A DNA stretch of 64,000 nt from Gonium pectorale. Taxonomy: Eukaryota; Chlorophyta; Chlorophyceae; Chlamydomonadales; Volvocaceae. The DNA lies in contig LSYV01000008.1 of NCBI GenBank assembly GCA_001584585.1, forward strand, positions 2,934,701 through 2,998,700, in the 5' to 3' direction. The translations under genes and the position numbers were made by a program. Of the stretch, positions 35,085 to 47,269 are shown one piece after another. The notes under the pieces were generated by a model. It saw only the letters and a program-made list of their open reading frames with translations, did not search any database and was not told the DNA's origin. How positions within the stretch are numbered: position 1 is the first letter of the stretch; each line of letters opens with the position of its first letter.

Positions 35085-37159
35085 GTCCTCTGCGCCCCCA
35101 CCCCTTCTGCCAGCCCGCGCGCCTAGGTGCGCGACACCTTCCAGCCACGCGCAACAGCACCCCGCCCGCTTACCAAGCCAAACTTGCGGACGGGCAGGAT
35201 CACGTTGAACACCTCGTCACCGCCGGCCGAGCCCCTGTGCGGCAGCAGTGCGTAGTTGGGCTGCCCCTTGTACTTGGCCTCCCACAAAACCTGCGCTGCA
35301 GTCCGCCCCTGAACGACACGACTGCCACCGGCCGTCGACACCTTGCAGGTGCCGCTGGCGGACAGATGCTTCAATGTGGTAACGCAGGAGCCGCTTGACG
35401 GGCTGCCTTGATGGTCCTGCCGGGAGGGGGGGAGAACATCACATCCTTTTGCCACCTGCCGACATACTGCCACCGCAGTAACGCCCCCATCAGCGCCATA
35501 CACCACTGCACCCACCGCGCCCCGGACTCAGCCCGCAGCTTAGGTCCCACGTGCTGCTCACCGCACCCTACATGCCGCAGGCGAGCCGCTACCGCCGGCC
35601 CCGCACCCGCTGCCGACCCGCACAGCCCACCACCCCTCGCTGCGTGCCCAACCACGATCCCCGCGCAGGCCAACAAGCACATTCCCCAGCACGCACCCCG
35701 GCAGCAGCGCACCCACCTTGCATCCGCCGCCGCCATCGTGCTCGTCGCACGGCCACGTCTCCCTGCCGCGCCAGTCGGAAGAGGCGTCACCGCCAACGCA
35801 ACCCACAACTGCCCCAACAGGCCAGGAGTCTGCGCCAAAGCTGCTGCAGGGTCCTGTTCGGGCGTCAACCTGCATCCGACGGACCTCTGCGCGCTGCAAC
35901 TCATCCACACGTACAGCACATGTCCCACCCTGCAGTCCAGTCCGACGGCAGAACTACCTGGTGAGCTCGCTCGTGAGAAGGCCGGGCTGCAGGCCTGTCT
36001 CACCGCGGCACTCCGCGCATGCCGCCGACTCACCTGTTGCGAGCCGTATCCATACGCCATATGACCGGCGCTGCGCAGGCCGCAGCCCGTTATGACAGTT
36101 GCCTTTGAGCCGAGACCCATGGTGGCGGCGCTGCGCTCCACGCCCAACTCCGACGCCCTTGACGTCCCGGAACGGGTTTTGCTCAACCCAGCGGCAGCCA
36201 TGCTGTTGGTCCTCGACAAGCGGCAGAGACGGACGCTGTTCTAATGTGGAGCACGGAAGCCGGCACGCGAAGCTGCCTTGGCTGCCTTGCTGGCAGACGC
36301 CCGCCTCACGTTACATGCTGCACCCTTCACATGGGTCTCATTTCCTAGAGCTAGCGAGGTACGCAGGCCCTTCACAAATGCGCGGAAACAGGCCAACGGA
36401 GAGAAGCGGCCCGCACGGGCACAGGGTCAGCGGACCGCAGCCGACCTAGCTACGCATAAAGCCAGCGGTGCGATATTTGCTGCAATACAGGTTCCTCTGC
36501 GCCTGATGACGGCCTTGTTCGCGTGTGCTGCCTCTGCAACCGTTGACACCGCTGTATCTGTCGTACCGCCTGCATACCCCAGGCGTAACACCTTGCAATA
36601 GAGCCAACATCGGCCCGTACTCAGCGTCGGCTGTGCTTACAATAAGCAGGGAGTGCCGCAGGCTGCAACCAACCGCCAGCCTGTATTGCAGGCCGACTTA
36701 AATTATGTAGCACCACCCCAAACACCGGAAAACTACTTTGACAGCATGGCCTCACTGCCCGTCTGCAACACATGCGTGACAAGGGACCCGGTCCCGGCCG
36801 GCACGGAGCTAGACCAACAATGCCCCCACATGTCGCTCGCCCGCCCGAATAACCGAATAACGTAATGATGAACGCGTCCACACGCCGTGACATCGCCTCC
36901 TGCGCGGCAACGCAAACACGCCGCTGCCAAAGCTGCATAAGAGGTGCAACGACGGCAGAACGAACTCAGGCGCAGCGGCTGCCCAACTCGTTGGGGAGGC
37001 AGCCTGTCGCTGACGCTGCAGCCCCCCCCTTCACCTGGAGTCTCGGACGGACGGGAACGCTGCAGACAGGGGGGCTGGTAGCGAGGGTACGGCAGGGGCT
37101 CCTCATGCCACATTGCGCATGCAGGACCCGTGCTGCAGCACCGCCCGATTGACAGTCCT

Positions 37160-37880
37160 CTGTGTAGGGGTCCCTGACGCGCGTGAAAACTGAAGCGGGA
37201 ACGGGGGGGGGGCGGGGGGTGAGCGGGACGCCAGCCACGTACAACACACACCGGCCATTGATGGTGGCTCCGCCCCTGCTGCCATGTTTGTACGGGTCCC
37301 TGACGCCACGTACGGCAGGCAACAAGGCAAGCACGGACAGCAGGGGGGCATGCATGCGATAACCAATCCCGCCACGGCGGGCAATTCAGGAAGTGGGGAC
37401 TTCACGCATTGGTCACAGCCACAGGGCAAGGGCCAGCGCGCGCACGTCCAGCGCCCCACCCCTGGGAAGCAAAAATAAAATCGGGGCCCTTACGCCTTGG
37501 CCCACGCGACAGGGCGGGGGGCAGCGCGCGCTACATACACACCCCAGGACACCGCTGACACCGCCACGGCGGAGAAACACGGCAAACAAGAGGGGGTCCC
37601 TGACGCCCCGGAACACTACGTACATGCATCACCAACGTGGCGGTCAACTTGGTGAGGGGGTCCCTCGTCCCTGACGCATCGACAACACCAACAGGGCAGA
37701 CAGACACACCGACTTTGTTACAATACGAAGCGCAAGGCCGCGCGCCGCGGCGGGAAGATGCACAAAGACGAGAGGGGCCCAGACGCGCAGGCACACAACA
37801 GGCATCTCCGCTGCGGCGGACGGCATTGTGAGGGGGTCCCTGATGCATCGACAACACCATCGGGGCGAGGGGCAGGGAGT
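37160..37880. repeat. Divergent array around a GGGGGTCCCTGACGC core
   Basis: The word GGGGTCCCTGACGC or close variants recurs near 37168, 37287, 37595, 37661 and 37832, with weaker forms near 37484 and 37775. Two of the copies are followed by GCATCGACAACACCA. The spacing is irregular (about 65-310 bases), so this is an eroded, dispersed-tandem array rather than a clean satellite. Confidence 0.6.
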
Positions 37881-38249
37881 TGAAGCAGACACGTATGTTT
37901 GGAGTCTAGCTGCCGTGTTTCAGTGGATGATCTGTGGGCACAGAGCTTTCGGACCGGAAGGGTCCGTACCCCAGTGTCGGGGTCCTGTAACGATGAATTA
38001 TAAAACCCGCAATCCGACAGTGACAGTGCATGACAGGGATCGCAGTGTCTGGCCCAAGCTATCTATCAAAGCGGCCCGTGAGTCGGCATACACGAAAGGG
38101 ACGAACGGACAAGAAACCGGCGTCGCAAGGGTACGAGATACTAGAGGCCTGGGTCGGCGGGGAGTTGGAACGGCCACTGGGGTAAGCGAGGGAAGAACAC
38201 ACGCTGCAGGGCGAAACATTCATTGCGTTGACCCAAGAACTGAATACGA

Positions 38250-38289
38250 CCCATGCAACAAGAACTGAATACCTCTCTTGTTGCATGGG
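38250..38289. repeat. Perfect 14-bp hairpin with 12-base loop
   Basis: CCCATGCAACAAGA at 38250-38263 pairs exactly with TCTTGTTGCATGGG at 38276-38289. The loop start AACTGAATAC repeats the sequence just upstream at about 38238-38247. It lies about 0.8 kb past the 3' end of the SYLF gene, in no coding frame. Confidence 0.8.
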
Positions 38290-38620
38290 GTGCCAGGGCA
38301 TTCCAAAGGCCGTAGCAAACACCGAGCTCGAAACTGAGGGCATCCGAAGGAGCGTCCACCGACCGCTGCTGTATGTGCCTCGCGCGCCCGCCGGCCGCCG
38401 CCACCTCAGAGCACCTCCACCGGCATGCCGTGTACCGGCCGCGCCCACACCTCCACATTACGGGCGATCATGCAAGCCAAGTCTTGGACCGGGATCCGCT
38501 CCTGGCGGCCGTTTCCGGAACGGGAATCCTTGTTCATTTATGTCCTGCCCGCCACGCAGCCAACACCCACACGTCATGTAGCGCCAATTGTTGCGCGCCG
38601 CACACATTACCGGTCCTTGT

Positions 38621-38625
38621 TTACA
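38621..38625 (-). terminator. Candidate TGTAA poly(A) signal of the 39064-41608 gene
   Basis: TGTAA on the minus strand lies 439 nt after the stop at 39064. The distance is typical for an algal 3' UTR, and the paralogue at 44502 has the motif at nearly the same distance (457 nt). Confidence 0.4.
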
Positions 38626-39063
38626 CGTCTCTGATTATTGTTCATGGCTTCCGTTCAGTGCCCAAAACTTTCACGTTCAATACATAAATGAGTACTACAA
38701 CACTTTCATCCATCTGATTGCAGTGAAGTCACCTCCTTGGCACAAGCGTCCAGAGACTGCTGGCGCCACGTCCTCGCGACACACCCGAGAGCTGGGGCCG
38801 GCACGTCGGAACACAGCCAGCCGCAAGAAGCCCATGCGTGCCTGGCGTTGGCCAAGGCATTGAACGCAAGCGGCCTGTGGCGCCCTCCCCATATAAGGGG
38901 AGCCCGGCAGGCGGCGGTGCAGAGCTGCCCCCGTCGTGGTCTTCCAATGAGCCCACCACCTCACCACCCCACCGCAAACCCTGCAGGTGCTGTCCCCGGA
39001 CCGGCAGCAGCAGCAGCACCAGGCAGCATTATAAGAGTAGTGAGAAGCTACGGCCTATCCTCC

Positions 39064-41608
39064 TCACATGGCGGTCAGCTTTGCCATCCCCTCGGCCACG
39101 CGCGTCGTCAGCTGCTTCAGATACTCCGGGACCTCCACGTTTCCGTTCAGCACGTCCTGTACGACATGGCCCGTGCCGTACGCGCCGTCCATCATGTCGG
39201 TGTCCACCGCCAGGCTGCCGCCTGCACGTAACGATGGGGATGTGACGGGCACGGAGCGACGCGTCCACACGAATTCCAGGCCATGCAAGCGACGAAGCGA
39301 GGTTTCATGGACGTGGGTCAGTCCATGCCCAAGGTCACGGTCCGGACATTGTAAGTGTGGCTGCCGCTCCGCAGGCAGCAGCTTGACTTCCGGCCCCAAA
39401 CCTCCTCGACCGTCGACACATGTGCGCACGCATGCTTCCAGAATACCCATGATGCCACCCCGCGAGGAGCCGCGCATTGTGCGTGCGCCCGGTTGGCGGG
39501 GTGGTGTCATCACGTGCCGCCACTCCACGTGAACCCCCTTGTTGCTCCCTTGCTGCCACCTGCGTGTACCCTGCACCCTGCCATCGGGCGTGCGCCGCCT
39601 GGTCGCAGCGACCGCAGCTATATGGGCAGGCTGATGCGGAAGTCCGGTGCGCCGCCCGGGCGCTGGAAATTGCCGTACAAATGTGTACGTGTACACGTGC
39701 ACATGAATACGTACACGTGCAAGGGCGGCTCTCACCGTACATGGACAGGTCAATGACCATGAGCGAGTCCGCCACGCTGATGACCTTGACGTCCGCACCG
39801 CCACCGCTGCCGCCGGCCGAGGCGGCGGAGGCGGAGGCGTGCGAGCCGGTGCCGCCCTCCACGCTGTGCATGGAGGTCTGCGGGCGCAGGTTCGGGACGT
39901 TGGTAGGGAGGCAGGGTGCGGCTCGCAGGAGGCTCGCAGGAGGCTCGCAGGAGGCTCGCAGGAGGCTGTGGCTGTGGTGGGTCACGCAGCGGCGCGCAGC
40001 GGCGCAGGGGACGCAGCGGGCGCGGAGGTGCAGCGGGTGCGTGCCCGAGGGAGGGCGCGGGCTTCCGGAGCCGGCGGATATGGTCGGCGCGGACGGGAGC
40101 GCTCCAGACGTGCAATCGCAGGAGGGCTCCGCCTGGACGGATGGTTGGATGGATGGTTGGTAGCGCGAGGGCCCCGCTCCTCTGCACGTCGCTGGCCTGT
40201 CCACGCCTGTATCTGGCTTACGAACACAAATACACAATTGCACACCCTAAGAACCCTCGGCCGCTCCCTCCCCGGCCAGCTGCCAACCTTGTGAATCGTC
40301 CCCTGTGTGGCGGTCGCCCCCAGCCGGGGAAGGCCCGATACCTCAAAGTCCTGCGTAGAGCGGGCGGCGCAGTCCGCTGCATTAGCAGGACTGCAAAAGG
40401 CTCAGAAGCGGTACATGCAGCCGGCCGACAGCGCGACAGCACCTGGCCGCACCCACATTGCCCCGCTGTCCTGCGGCGTTGTCCCGTTCGCCTGCTGGAC
40501 GTTGGCCTGCTGTACTCTCAGCACACCCCTTGCACATGCACCCACCACCACCACCACCACCAGCGCACCTCGCCCACTATGCGCTGCTTGCCGCCCGCCA
40601 GCAGCTTCTCAAGCTGGGGACCGTGGAAGAAGGCCATAAGGGTGAACACGCTGCTGTAGCCTGCGCGCAAAACGGGCGTTGAACGTTAGCAGTCGAGCAG
40701 CTAGCAGTTGACGGTCAAGTGGTTGCCGGTGATGATTAGGAGTGAGGAGGCGCCCATGCGCTCGCCTGCCCCCCAGCGTAGCGACGATACGCTCTCCAAG
40801 CCCCGCCGCCCACCTCTTTGCACTCTTGCCCCTTCCAGGCCGTGCTCTGCCTGGTGCCTGCCCCCGCGTATCCACACGCCAGCGTGCAGCACTGCTCATC
40901 TGTAGTACGCCCCCACCCACCCACCCATCGATCCATTCCCCCATGTACTGGCGACCACCGTCCAACCAAGAACCAACCAACCAACCAAGTTACCCACCCA
41001 GCTGTATCCCGACGGCCCATTTGGACAGCTTGACGAATACGGGAGCGGACAGGGCAAAGCCTCCCGCCTCGGGGCCGCCCTCCTCCGCGCCACCTCCGCC
41101 GCCGCGGCGCAGCACCCGGAATGCGGCTCCGTGGCCCGACTCGAATCCCAGCAGTGCGGCGCCCTTGTGGGAGTGCAGGAGCACAAAGCCCTGCGGCGGC
41201 GGAGGCGGGGGAGGCACGCAGCATGAGACCATGGGGCCCTGTGCTGAGCTGCCGCATTGGCGAGAGGGGGAGCACAATGCGGCGATGGGACAGCCTTAAT
41301 GCCGCGGAGCGGTGGCGGCTGTGGAGGCGGTTGGGTTATAGCTGCACCGCTGGCGGCGGCGGCAGCAGTTCGGGCGGCTTACAGATCGGGGTCACGCGTC
41401 CGGTACGCCGGCCCCTCCTCAAAGGGCGACCGGGACATGGAGGCAGACAGGGCCGCACCGCCTCCAGCAAGGGCATGACGCGGGGGCGCATACGCACCTC
41501 CACGGCTGCGAGCGCGCCGGCAGGGAATTTGGCGTGTCCTAACTGGGCCGCCTCGCACAGGTTGCTCAGAACCTTGCAGGCCTCTCTCAGCGCCGTTTCG
41601 GACTTCAT
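39064..41608 (-). CDS. SYLF-domain (Ysc84-like) protein, tandem copy 1
   Basis: Six exons, 41608-41498, 41190-40998, 40660-40569, 40350-40288, 39877-39736 and 39221-39064, give 252 residues. The start MKSETALREACKVLSNLCEA matches the helical N-terminus of SYLF proteins. The core follows: GFVLLHSHKGAALLGFESGH, then PVFVKLSKWAVGIQLG, then VFTLMAFFHGPQLEKLLAGG, then VADSLMVIDLSMYGGSLAVD, then a C-terminal helix. SYLF (Ysc84/SH3YL1) domains bind phosphoinositides and, in fungi, actin; they act in endocytosis and membrane traffic. There is no SH3 or FYVE domain here, so this is a stand-alone SYLF protein. Exons 3-6 have exactly the same lengths (92, 63, 142, 158 nt) as the neighbour at 44502-47269, proving a tandem duplication. 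Compared with that copy, the Gly-rich linker is 24 nt shorter. Confidence 0.85.
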
Positions 41609-43697
41609 GGTGGTCGCGTTGCGACCTGCACAACCATATTAAATTGGTCATGACATGTGGTCAGACGTTGTGGGCACGGTTTCAGTGGTGCTTGCAAGGG
41701 ACGAGGGGGCGAGGCCAGAGTGTGTCGGAGTACAAATCGTCGAATGAATAGAAGCCTACCTGCAAAGAGAGAAGTATTACAGCTTTGCGTGCGGTTTGCC
41801 TGACGACTGTAGCGGGAATATGCCGGTTAAAAACAACCACGTCTTATGACGACAGTTGTTTCGGCGGTACGCCGGTACTCGCCGCCGAAGTACTTCAAGC
41901 TGCTAGCAGGCAGCAGTGCCTCTTCGCCGCTGTTTGAACGCTGTTACCTGCCGAACACCGATTATCATACATCACCTAGGAACCGCCTGTCGTATTGCTT
42001 TCAGGCCTGCTTAGTGATGATCACCAAAATGAACTATACAAACTTGATTGCTGAGGATATCCTGGGTCTTCTTCTTCTTCCTGGGTCTCTAAGGCGCGAG
42101 CTAGCCTAAGGCTGCATGTTCAAAGCACGCTCTGTCTTTCCCGCAATACGTTAGCTGCTTTGTGGATGACGACGTAGGTGCTAATTACTGCGCAACGGAT
42201 TTCATATCCGTCACGCAGGGACTCAGCTCCACGCCCTCCCGCATCGCTGCACCCGCCTCCCCCGGTCTGCATCCTCCCCCAACGCTCAAGTCTACCCAAG
42301 AGACCCTAGTGCACCGCATCAAGTGCAATGAATCAACTGCACTGAATCAAAGTTATGCCTCTGCTAAAAGCCACATGCCTACAGCCGCTGACTGTGCAGC
42401 GGGGACCGCCGTGGCGATGGCCAGGGCCCGCCCGTCTGCAATACCAGCGACAAGGGCTGCGGCGGCGGCGGCTGCAGATTGACGCCATAGACGCACGGCG
42501 GCATCAGGTGGGCCAGCAGCTGTTGCGCCACTCCGCTCAGCATCACCTGCTCGCTCGTGCATGTGTAGCGCGGGGCGGCCTGGGGGGGGCGCACGGCGGG
42601 CGGTGGTCCCCCCGGTCGTCGCCCCTCACAGCCAGAGGGCCATGTGCTTTGCTACGGCCGCTGCGGGCCGGCGTCGCTGCGGCGTACTGTTGTAGCATGG
42701 CATAAGCCAGGCTCAAAACCTGCCTTGCATGCCTGACGCGACTGAGTAGCGCCAGAAGACGGACAGTCCTGAAAGAAGATAGAACGTCTAGAGACACTGT
42801 GACTAGTCGTCTCCTGGCCAGAGAAGATGACGAGACCGCTCGTCCAGATGTCGCTTCGGTCCCCTTGGCAACGGGTATTTATACTCCGGGGAGAGTTAGG
42901 CTGATAACAGTCACTGACCGGCTGTGTGTCTACGACTTCCCTAACTTGACGGGTCGTAACCGTCCTGTAGCAGTCACTCAAGACACGCCATGCTACAACA
43001 CGTACCCTGCTTTTGCAAAGTTGGACCGTGTCAACTTGGCAAGCCGACAACAGGTTTGCAGCGGTGGCCGCCGGCAATCAAGCGGGGCAGCCAACGCATC
43101 AGGATGACTGCTCGCCATCGCTACCTCCACTTGCGACCGCTGCTCCTCTGCACTGTGCATCGACGCCTTGAGCTCCGCCGGGGTGTCGATGTGGGGGGCG
43201 CGGGCAAAGACGGTGGCACGCAAGGCAACGATCCCACCGTACATGTACGCACGAGTAGGACCGGCGAACCGTTCAAGCGTCCCGCGGGTCGGCAGTCACG
43301 ACGAATGAAACACCGGAGAAGCAAGTATGCAAGGAGGAAGGAGGAGAACGCCCACCGGGGCCTTCCGGGTCGACGTCAGTTCGAGGGCGTAGGAGCGCGC
43401 ATAGGTGCAAGGACACCTGGCGGTCGCGTTTCGTGTATGTGTTCGTTGCTGCAGCCACGGCGGTTGTGTGCCGCCCAGGGAGGGTCGGTCGGATGCAGCG
43501 CCGCAGCGCAGATGCCGAGCCAAGGGGGATGGGTGGGCGAGGCGCTGCCCGGCAGGTACGCCGCAGATGGCGTGTGTTCCAATCCGCTCTTTCCATGGGG
43601 TACGCGGGTAACCCCACCTTCGGGTGGGCAGCAAGTGCAAGTGCAATGACAATATCCGACTGACAGAGGCGGCGGACCTAACGGCTCGTATCCCGCC

Positions 43698-43722
43698 GGG
43701 GGTGGGGTGGGGTGGGGTGGGG
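43698..43722. repeat. (GGGGT)n pentanucleotide run
   Basis: Four tandem GGGGT units follow a CCGG sequence. The run meets the simple pattern for an intramolecular G-quadruplex on the plus strand. It lies between genes; it is not the TTTTAGGG-type telomere repeat of these algae. Confidence 0.85.
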
Positions 43723-44040
43723 TAGATCCCCCAAACTCCTTAATCCTTAATCCCTTCATGACAGCCCGCGCCGCCCGCGTATCAACGCATGTCCCCTCGA
43801 TCGCTCCATCGTCCCCTTCACCACTTGCCCCTTCACACGAAGGCCGGGACAGGAGCTGCGGCAAAGAGGCCGTGCCGGACTGAAGGGCTCCGCCCTCGCA
43901 CCGGGTCAGCAGCCCGAGTGGCACACAGGTGTACGACCATCCAGTCACCGGCAACACGCCACGGCAGGGCAAGTCCGCGCTCCCGGTAGCCCACTCAATT
44001 CGACAAGGCAAACACGTCGTTGCTACGGTTTCGACCTCGA

Positions 44041-44045
44041 TTACA
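44041..44045 (-). terminator. Candidate TGTAA poly(A) signal of the 44502-47269 gene
   Basis: TGTAA on the minus strand, 457 nt after the stop at 44502. The similar placement in the tandem paralogue gives modest support. Confidence 0.4.
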
Positions 44046-44501
44046 GTATTGGTTATCGCAGGCCCCGTTTGGCGGCGCCTCAGCTCATACCCATTTCATG
44101 GTCCTCTGTGTTCGGTTTATTCCGCACATCGTGCAACGGTCGTACCGTCATGTCGGTTGGTTGCCGCCCCTGCCACAGCACAGTTAGTTGATTGTGTCCA
44201 TGTACAACCCACAGTCCGGCGCCCTCCTGACTCGCACCGCCAGTCTCGAGCCGCTACCCGCCAGTTGGGTTTCTTCCATAGGACCCGACCGCAGTCACCA
44301 GAGACTGCAGCATTCATGTGCTTCACCAAGCAGGCTTGCTGCTTCAGCTCATGAGCCCAATTCTGTTGCAGTGAACCCCCACCCACTTGCGTTGAAGTGG
44401 GCCCGGGCATCTGCGCCCTAGGTCCCCAACGAGAGAGAACGATGCCGCGCCAGGTGGCACTGATCAGATGTGATCTACCGGCCGCGAGCGCCCCTGCTGC
44501 A

Positions 44502-47269
44502 TCACAGTGCGGTCAGCGCCGCCATCTCCCCCGCCACCCGCGCCGCCAGTGGCTTCAGGTGCTCCGGAACCAACACATTGCCGTGCAGCACATCCAGTAC
44601 GGCATGGCCCTTGCCGTACGCCTCGTCCATGAGGTCCGCGTCCACCGCCAGGCTGCCGCCTGCACGTTATGAAGGGGGCAAGCGACCGGAACGGGCGAGG
44701 GCGCGGGCTCGAACGATAAGCTTTAGCAGGCTCTTGCTTCAGCTTTATCTAAACTCGCACACCGCGCCAACAGGCAGTCACCGCGCAGGCCCCCCACCCC
44801 CGATCCTGACACCAACCAGGGCCAGACAGCTACGAGCACCGCAATGCGGCCCCGTCGTACATGCGCAGTACGGTCCGGTACACTCACCGTACATGGACAG
44901 GTCGAATACCATGAGCGACTCGGACACCGTGAGGAGGCGGACCTCCTGGGCCTCAGAGGCGAGTGCGGCGGTGATGTCGGCCGAGGCGGCGGCGGCCTCG
45001 GCGCTCCCGTCCACGCCGTGCATCACCGTCTGCGGGCGGGCGGGGCGGGGTGGGGCGGGGGGGGGGAGACAGGTGGGGCGGGCGGGAGGCAGGTGGGGCG
45101 GGTGGGGCGTGGCAACAAATGAAGTAAGAGGCGGACGTGAGGGCGAGGGTGGGGAGAGAAGCGGATGTGGGGGTGCGGTGTGCACCCGCAGTTGGCTGGT
45201 GCCGGGCCGGTGTGCAGCCAGTGGCAGGGGTCGGCGGACGGGTCGGGCGGTAGGCAGCACGGGGACTTGAAACTGTGCCCCCTCTTCAATTCACCCCCCT
45301 CCCCACCAACTATCGACACACCCACCTTGTGAAATGTCCTCTGCGTGGGCTCCTGGCCCACCAGCGGCAGACCCGACACCTCAAAGTCCTGCGCATGCAG
45401 GGGGGGAGGTCGTCCAACGCCTTGAGTGCTGAGATGCTGGCTTGCCTGGGAGGGAGTTGGCCCTCGGACCATCCAGTTAGAATCTACCCATGGCCGCACA
45501 GGCTTTGACGGGTACGTGTAACCTTTAAAAATGCCGCAGCCGGACGTCGGCGTAACCAGATGCCGAGGGGCGGTCTGCCGCGCCAGGCCAGGTGAGCCAG
45601 GCAGGAGATGTGGTGGGGCCGCGGGAGTCGGTGCCCGAAGGCTCACACGAAGCAGGCCTGCGCCCCGTGGCGGGGCAGCCCTGGGCAGCGACTCGCGCTT
45701 CAGGCAACTCCGACCAGAGCCACGCACCCTCGCAGCACCACCCCGCCACGTGCACGTGCACCCACGAGCCCACACGCGCAATAAACCAATTGTGCTCCCC
45801 CGCGAGCAACCACGCAACCACACAAGCGCGGGCTGCTCGGTCCTGCTATCAGTGCAGGCTGCTGCAGCTCGTGCGTGACTCGACAAGCTGCTGTGTGGCT
45901 TTCGGCTCGCTCGCGTAGCCTTTGCGGGGTCTCAATCCCCGTACACCTACCATTCACGTACCAACCCAACGACATATGCTTCTCCCCCGCGGCCCTCGCC
46001 CAGCTGCCGCCCCAGGCTCCAAACACGCATACCGTATCCCCACATCGCAGCCCGCGCCCACCCTCCCCCACGATGCTCTGGGCGCGCCGCTTGCATCCGC
46101 AACCCTCCACTGCCCCCCAACGCACCTCCCCCACGATAATCTGCTTGCCGCCCGCCAGCAGCCTCTCCAGCTGGCCGCCGTGGAAGAATGCCAGCAGGCT
46201 GTACACATTGCTGTAGCCTGCGCGTACGACATACCAAAACGGCTGGCAGTTGGTGGCGGTTGGTGTACTGGGCGGCGTCCCCCTCGCCACCGCGCAAACA
46301 ATGGGCATCGCCCTCCTGTCGCGTCCCGTTGGTGTCCCGCCCCGTGCGTGTCCGTGCCCTCAGACCTGCCCTCCCGCCGCCTTGCACACTACTCCAGCCA
46401 TGGTGTCCGGCCGCCGCCCCGCCCACACTTGCCCAGCAAACTAACCCGCCCTGAGCCCTGCCTGTCAGCATTGTCCATCCAAGCCAATCAATCCGGATGT
46501 GTCAAGTGTGGGCGGGGCGGCGGCCGGATGTGTATCTACCATACCCAGCCAACTAGCACGGGCAACCGCGAGCCACCCACCCAGCTGTATCCCGACTGCC
46601 CATTTGGACAGCTTGACAAACACGGGAGCGGACAGGGCAAAGCCTCCCGCCTCGGGGCCGGCCTGCTCCGCGCCGCCCTCCGCGCCGCCCTCGGAAGTCC
46701 CACCACCGCCGCGTCGCAGCACCCGGAATGCGGCTCCGTGGCCCGACTCGAAGCCAACCAGTGCGGCGCCCTTATGGGAGTGCAGGAGCACAAAGCCCTG
46801 CGGCGGCGGAGGCGGGGGGCTAAATGATGTGCAGCGTTCATGTGGGGAGCAGGCGCGCGCTTCCTGACAAGGAGACAATGAAAAGGAACAAAGAGGATAG
46901 TTAATGATGGGGTCAAGGATACAACGCCTCGCAGCGCAGGCTCAGTGGCGGGGGTTGCGCTCATCCACGCAGGGGCCAACACGTCAACGCGGGGGCAACA
47001 TGGCCTCCACAGACCATGGCCGCCACGTGCCCACCGACACCGGAACACTTGACCCACGGGTTGGTCCGGCCCTTGGGGGCTGAGGACGCATACCAGGGTG
47101 GCCAGCGAGCGACCCACTCCCCCCTACCCCCAAACCCTACGTACGCGACACTCACCTCCACAGCCGCCAGCGCATCGACGGGGAACCCAATGTGGCCCAC
47201 TCGGGCCGACTCGCGCAGAGTCGTCAGCACCCGGCACGCGTCGCTCAGCACCGCCTCTGCCCTCGCCAT
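44502..47269 (-). CDS. SYLF-domain (Ysc84-like) protein, tandem copy 2
   Basis: Six exons, 47269-47156, 46797-46581, 46217-46126, 45388-45326, 45029-44888 and 44659-44502, give 261 residues. The order is the same as in its neighbour: N-terminal helix ACRVLTTLRESARVGHIGFP, GFVLLHSHKGAALVGFESGH, a Gly/Ser/Glu linker, PVFVKLSKWAVGIQLG, VYSLLAFFHGGQLERLLAGG, DFEVSGLPLVGQEPTQRTFH, SESLMVFDLSMYGGSLAVDA and the helix VPEHLKPLAARVAGEMAALT. All splice sites are GT-AG, with phases shared by both copies. A lipid-binding, membrane-traffic role is inferred from the family. The 45030-45110 part of an intron is strongly G-rich. Because coding exons match well while introns differ, the duplication is not very recent. 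The ATG at 47269 is the first in the exon and aligns with the start of copy 1. Confidence 0.85.

Larger units (their letters stand above)
32855..35420 (-). mobile_element. L1-like non-LTR retrotransposon remnant (ORF1 and endonuclease, no reverse transcriptase)
   Basis: The minus strand holds, in order, an ORF1-like segment, an apurinic-type endonuclease, and a short helical linker (about 33126-32855). Nothing resembling the reverse transcriptase expected next (no YADD or polymerase motifs) is present before 28.7 kb. Upstream of ORF1, a segment at about 35419-35174 (TAAQVLWEAKYKGQPNYALL, then DEVFNVILPVRKFGL) is bounded by a plausible acceptor and a GTAAGC donor. That is unusual for a LINE and may mean spliced expression or an older host exon. 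Loss of the 3' half is odd, because LINE copies are normally truncated at the 5' end. Confidence 0.55.
36220..39063. other. Intergenic with repeat array
   Basis: No gene seen. The interval contains a divergent repeat array at about 37160-37880 and a perfect hairpin at 38250-38289; the rest is unstructured to my eye. The right end holds the 3' UTR of the adjacent SYLF gene. Confidence 0.5.
41609..44501. other. Intergenic between tandem SYLF genes
   Basis: It should hold the promoter of the left gene and the 3' UTR of the right one. Two short minus-strand stretches look faintly coding: 43244-43080 (YGGIVALRATVFARAPHIDT, then EEQRSQVEVAMASSHPDAL) and 42540-42460 (VMLSGVAQQLLAHLMPPCVY). Neither has a domain, an ATG-bounded frame or clear splice sites, so no gene is called. 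A (GGGGT)n run lies at 43698-43722. Confidence 0.4.

Noticed and set aside
35371..36219. Minus-strand frame of about 280 codons
   Set aside because: No domain, biased Ala/Gly/Arg text; a different frame at its right-hand end shows the better coding signal with splice sites.
37160..37880. CRISPR-like array
   Set aside because: Repeat cores are divergent, spacing is irregular, and the host is a eukaryote.
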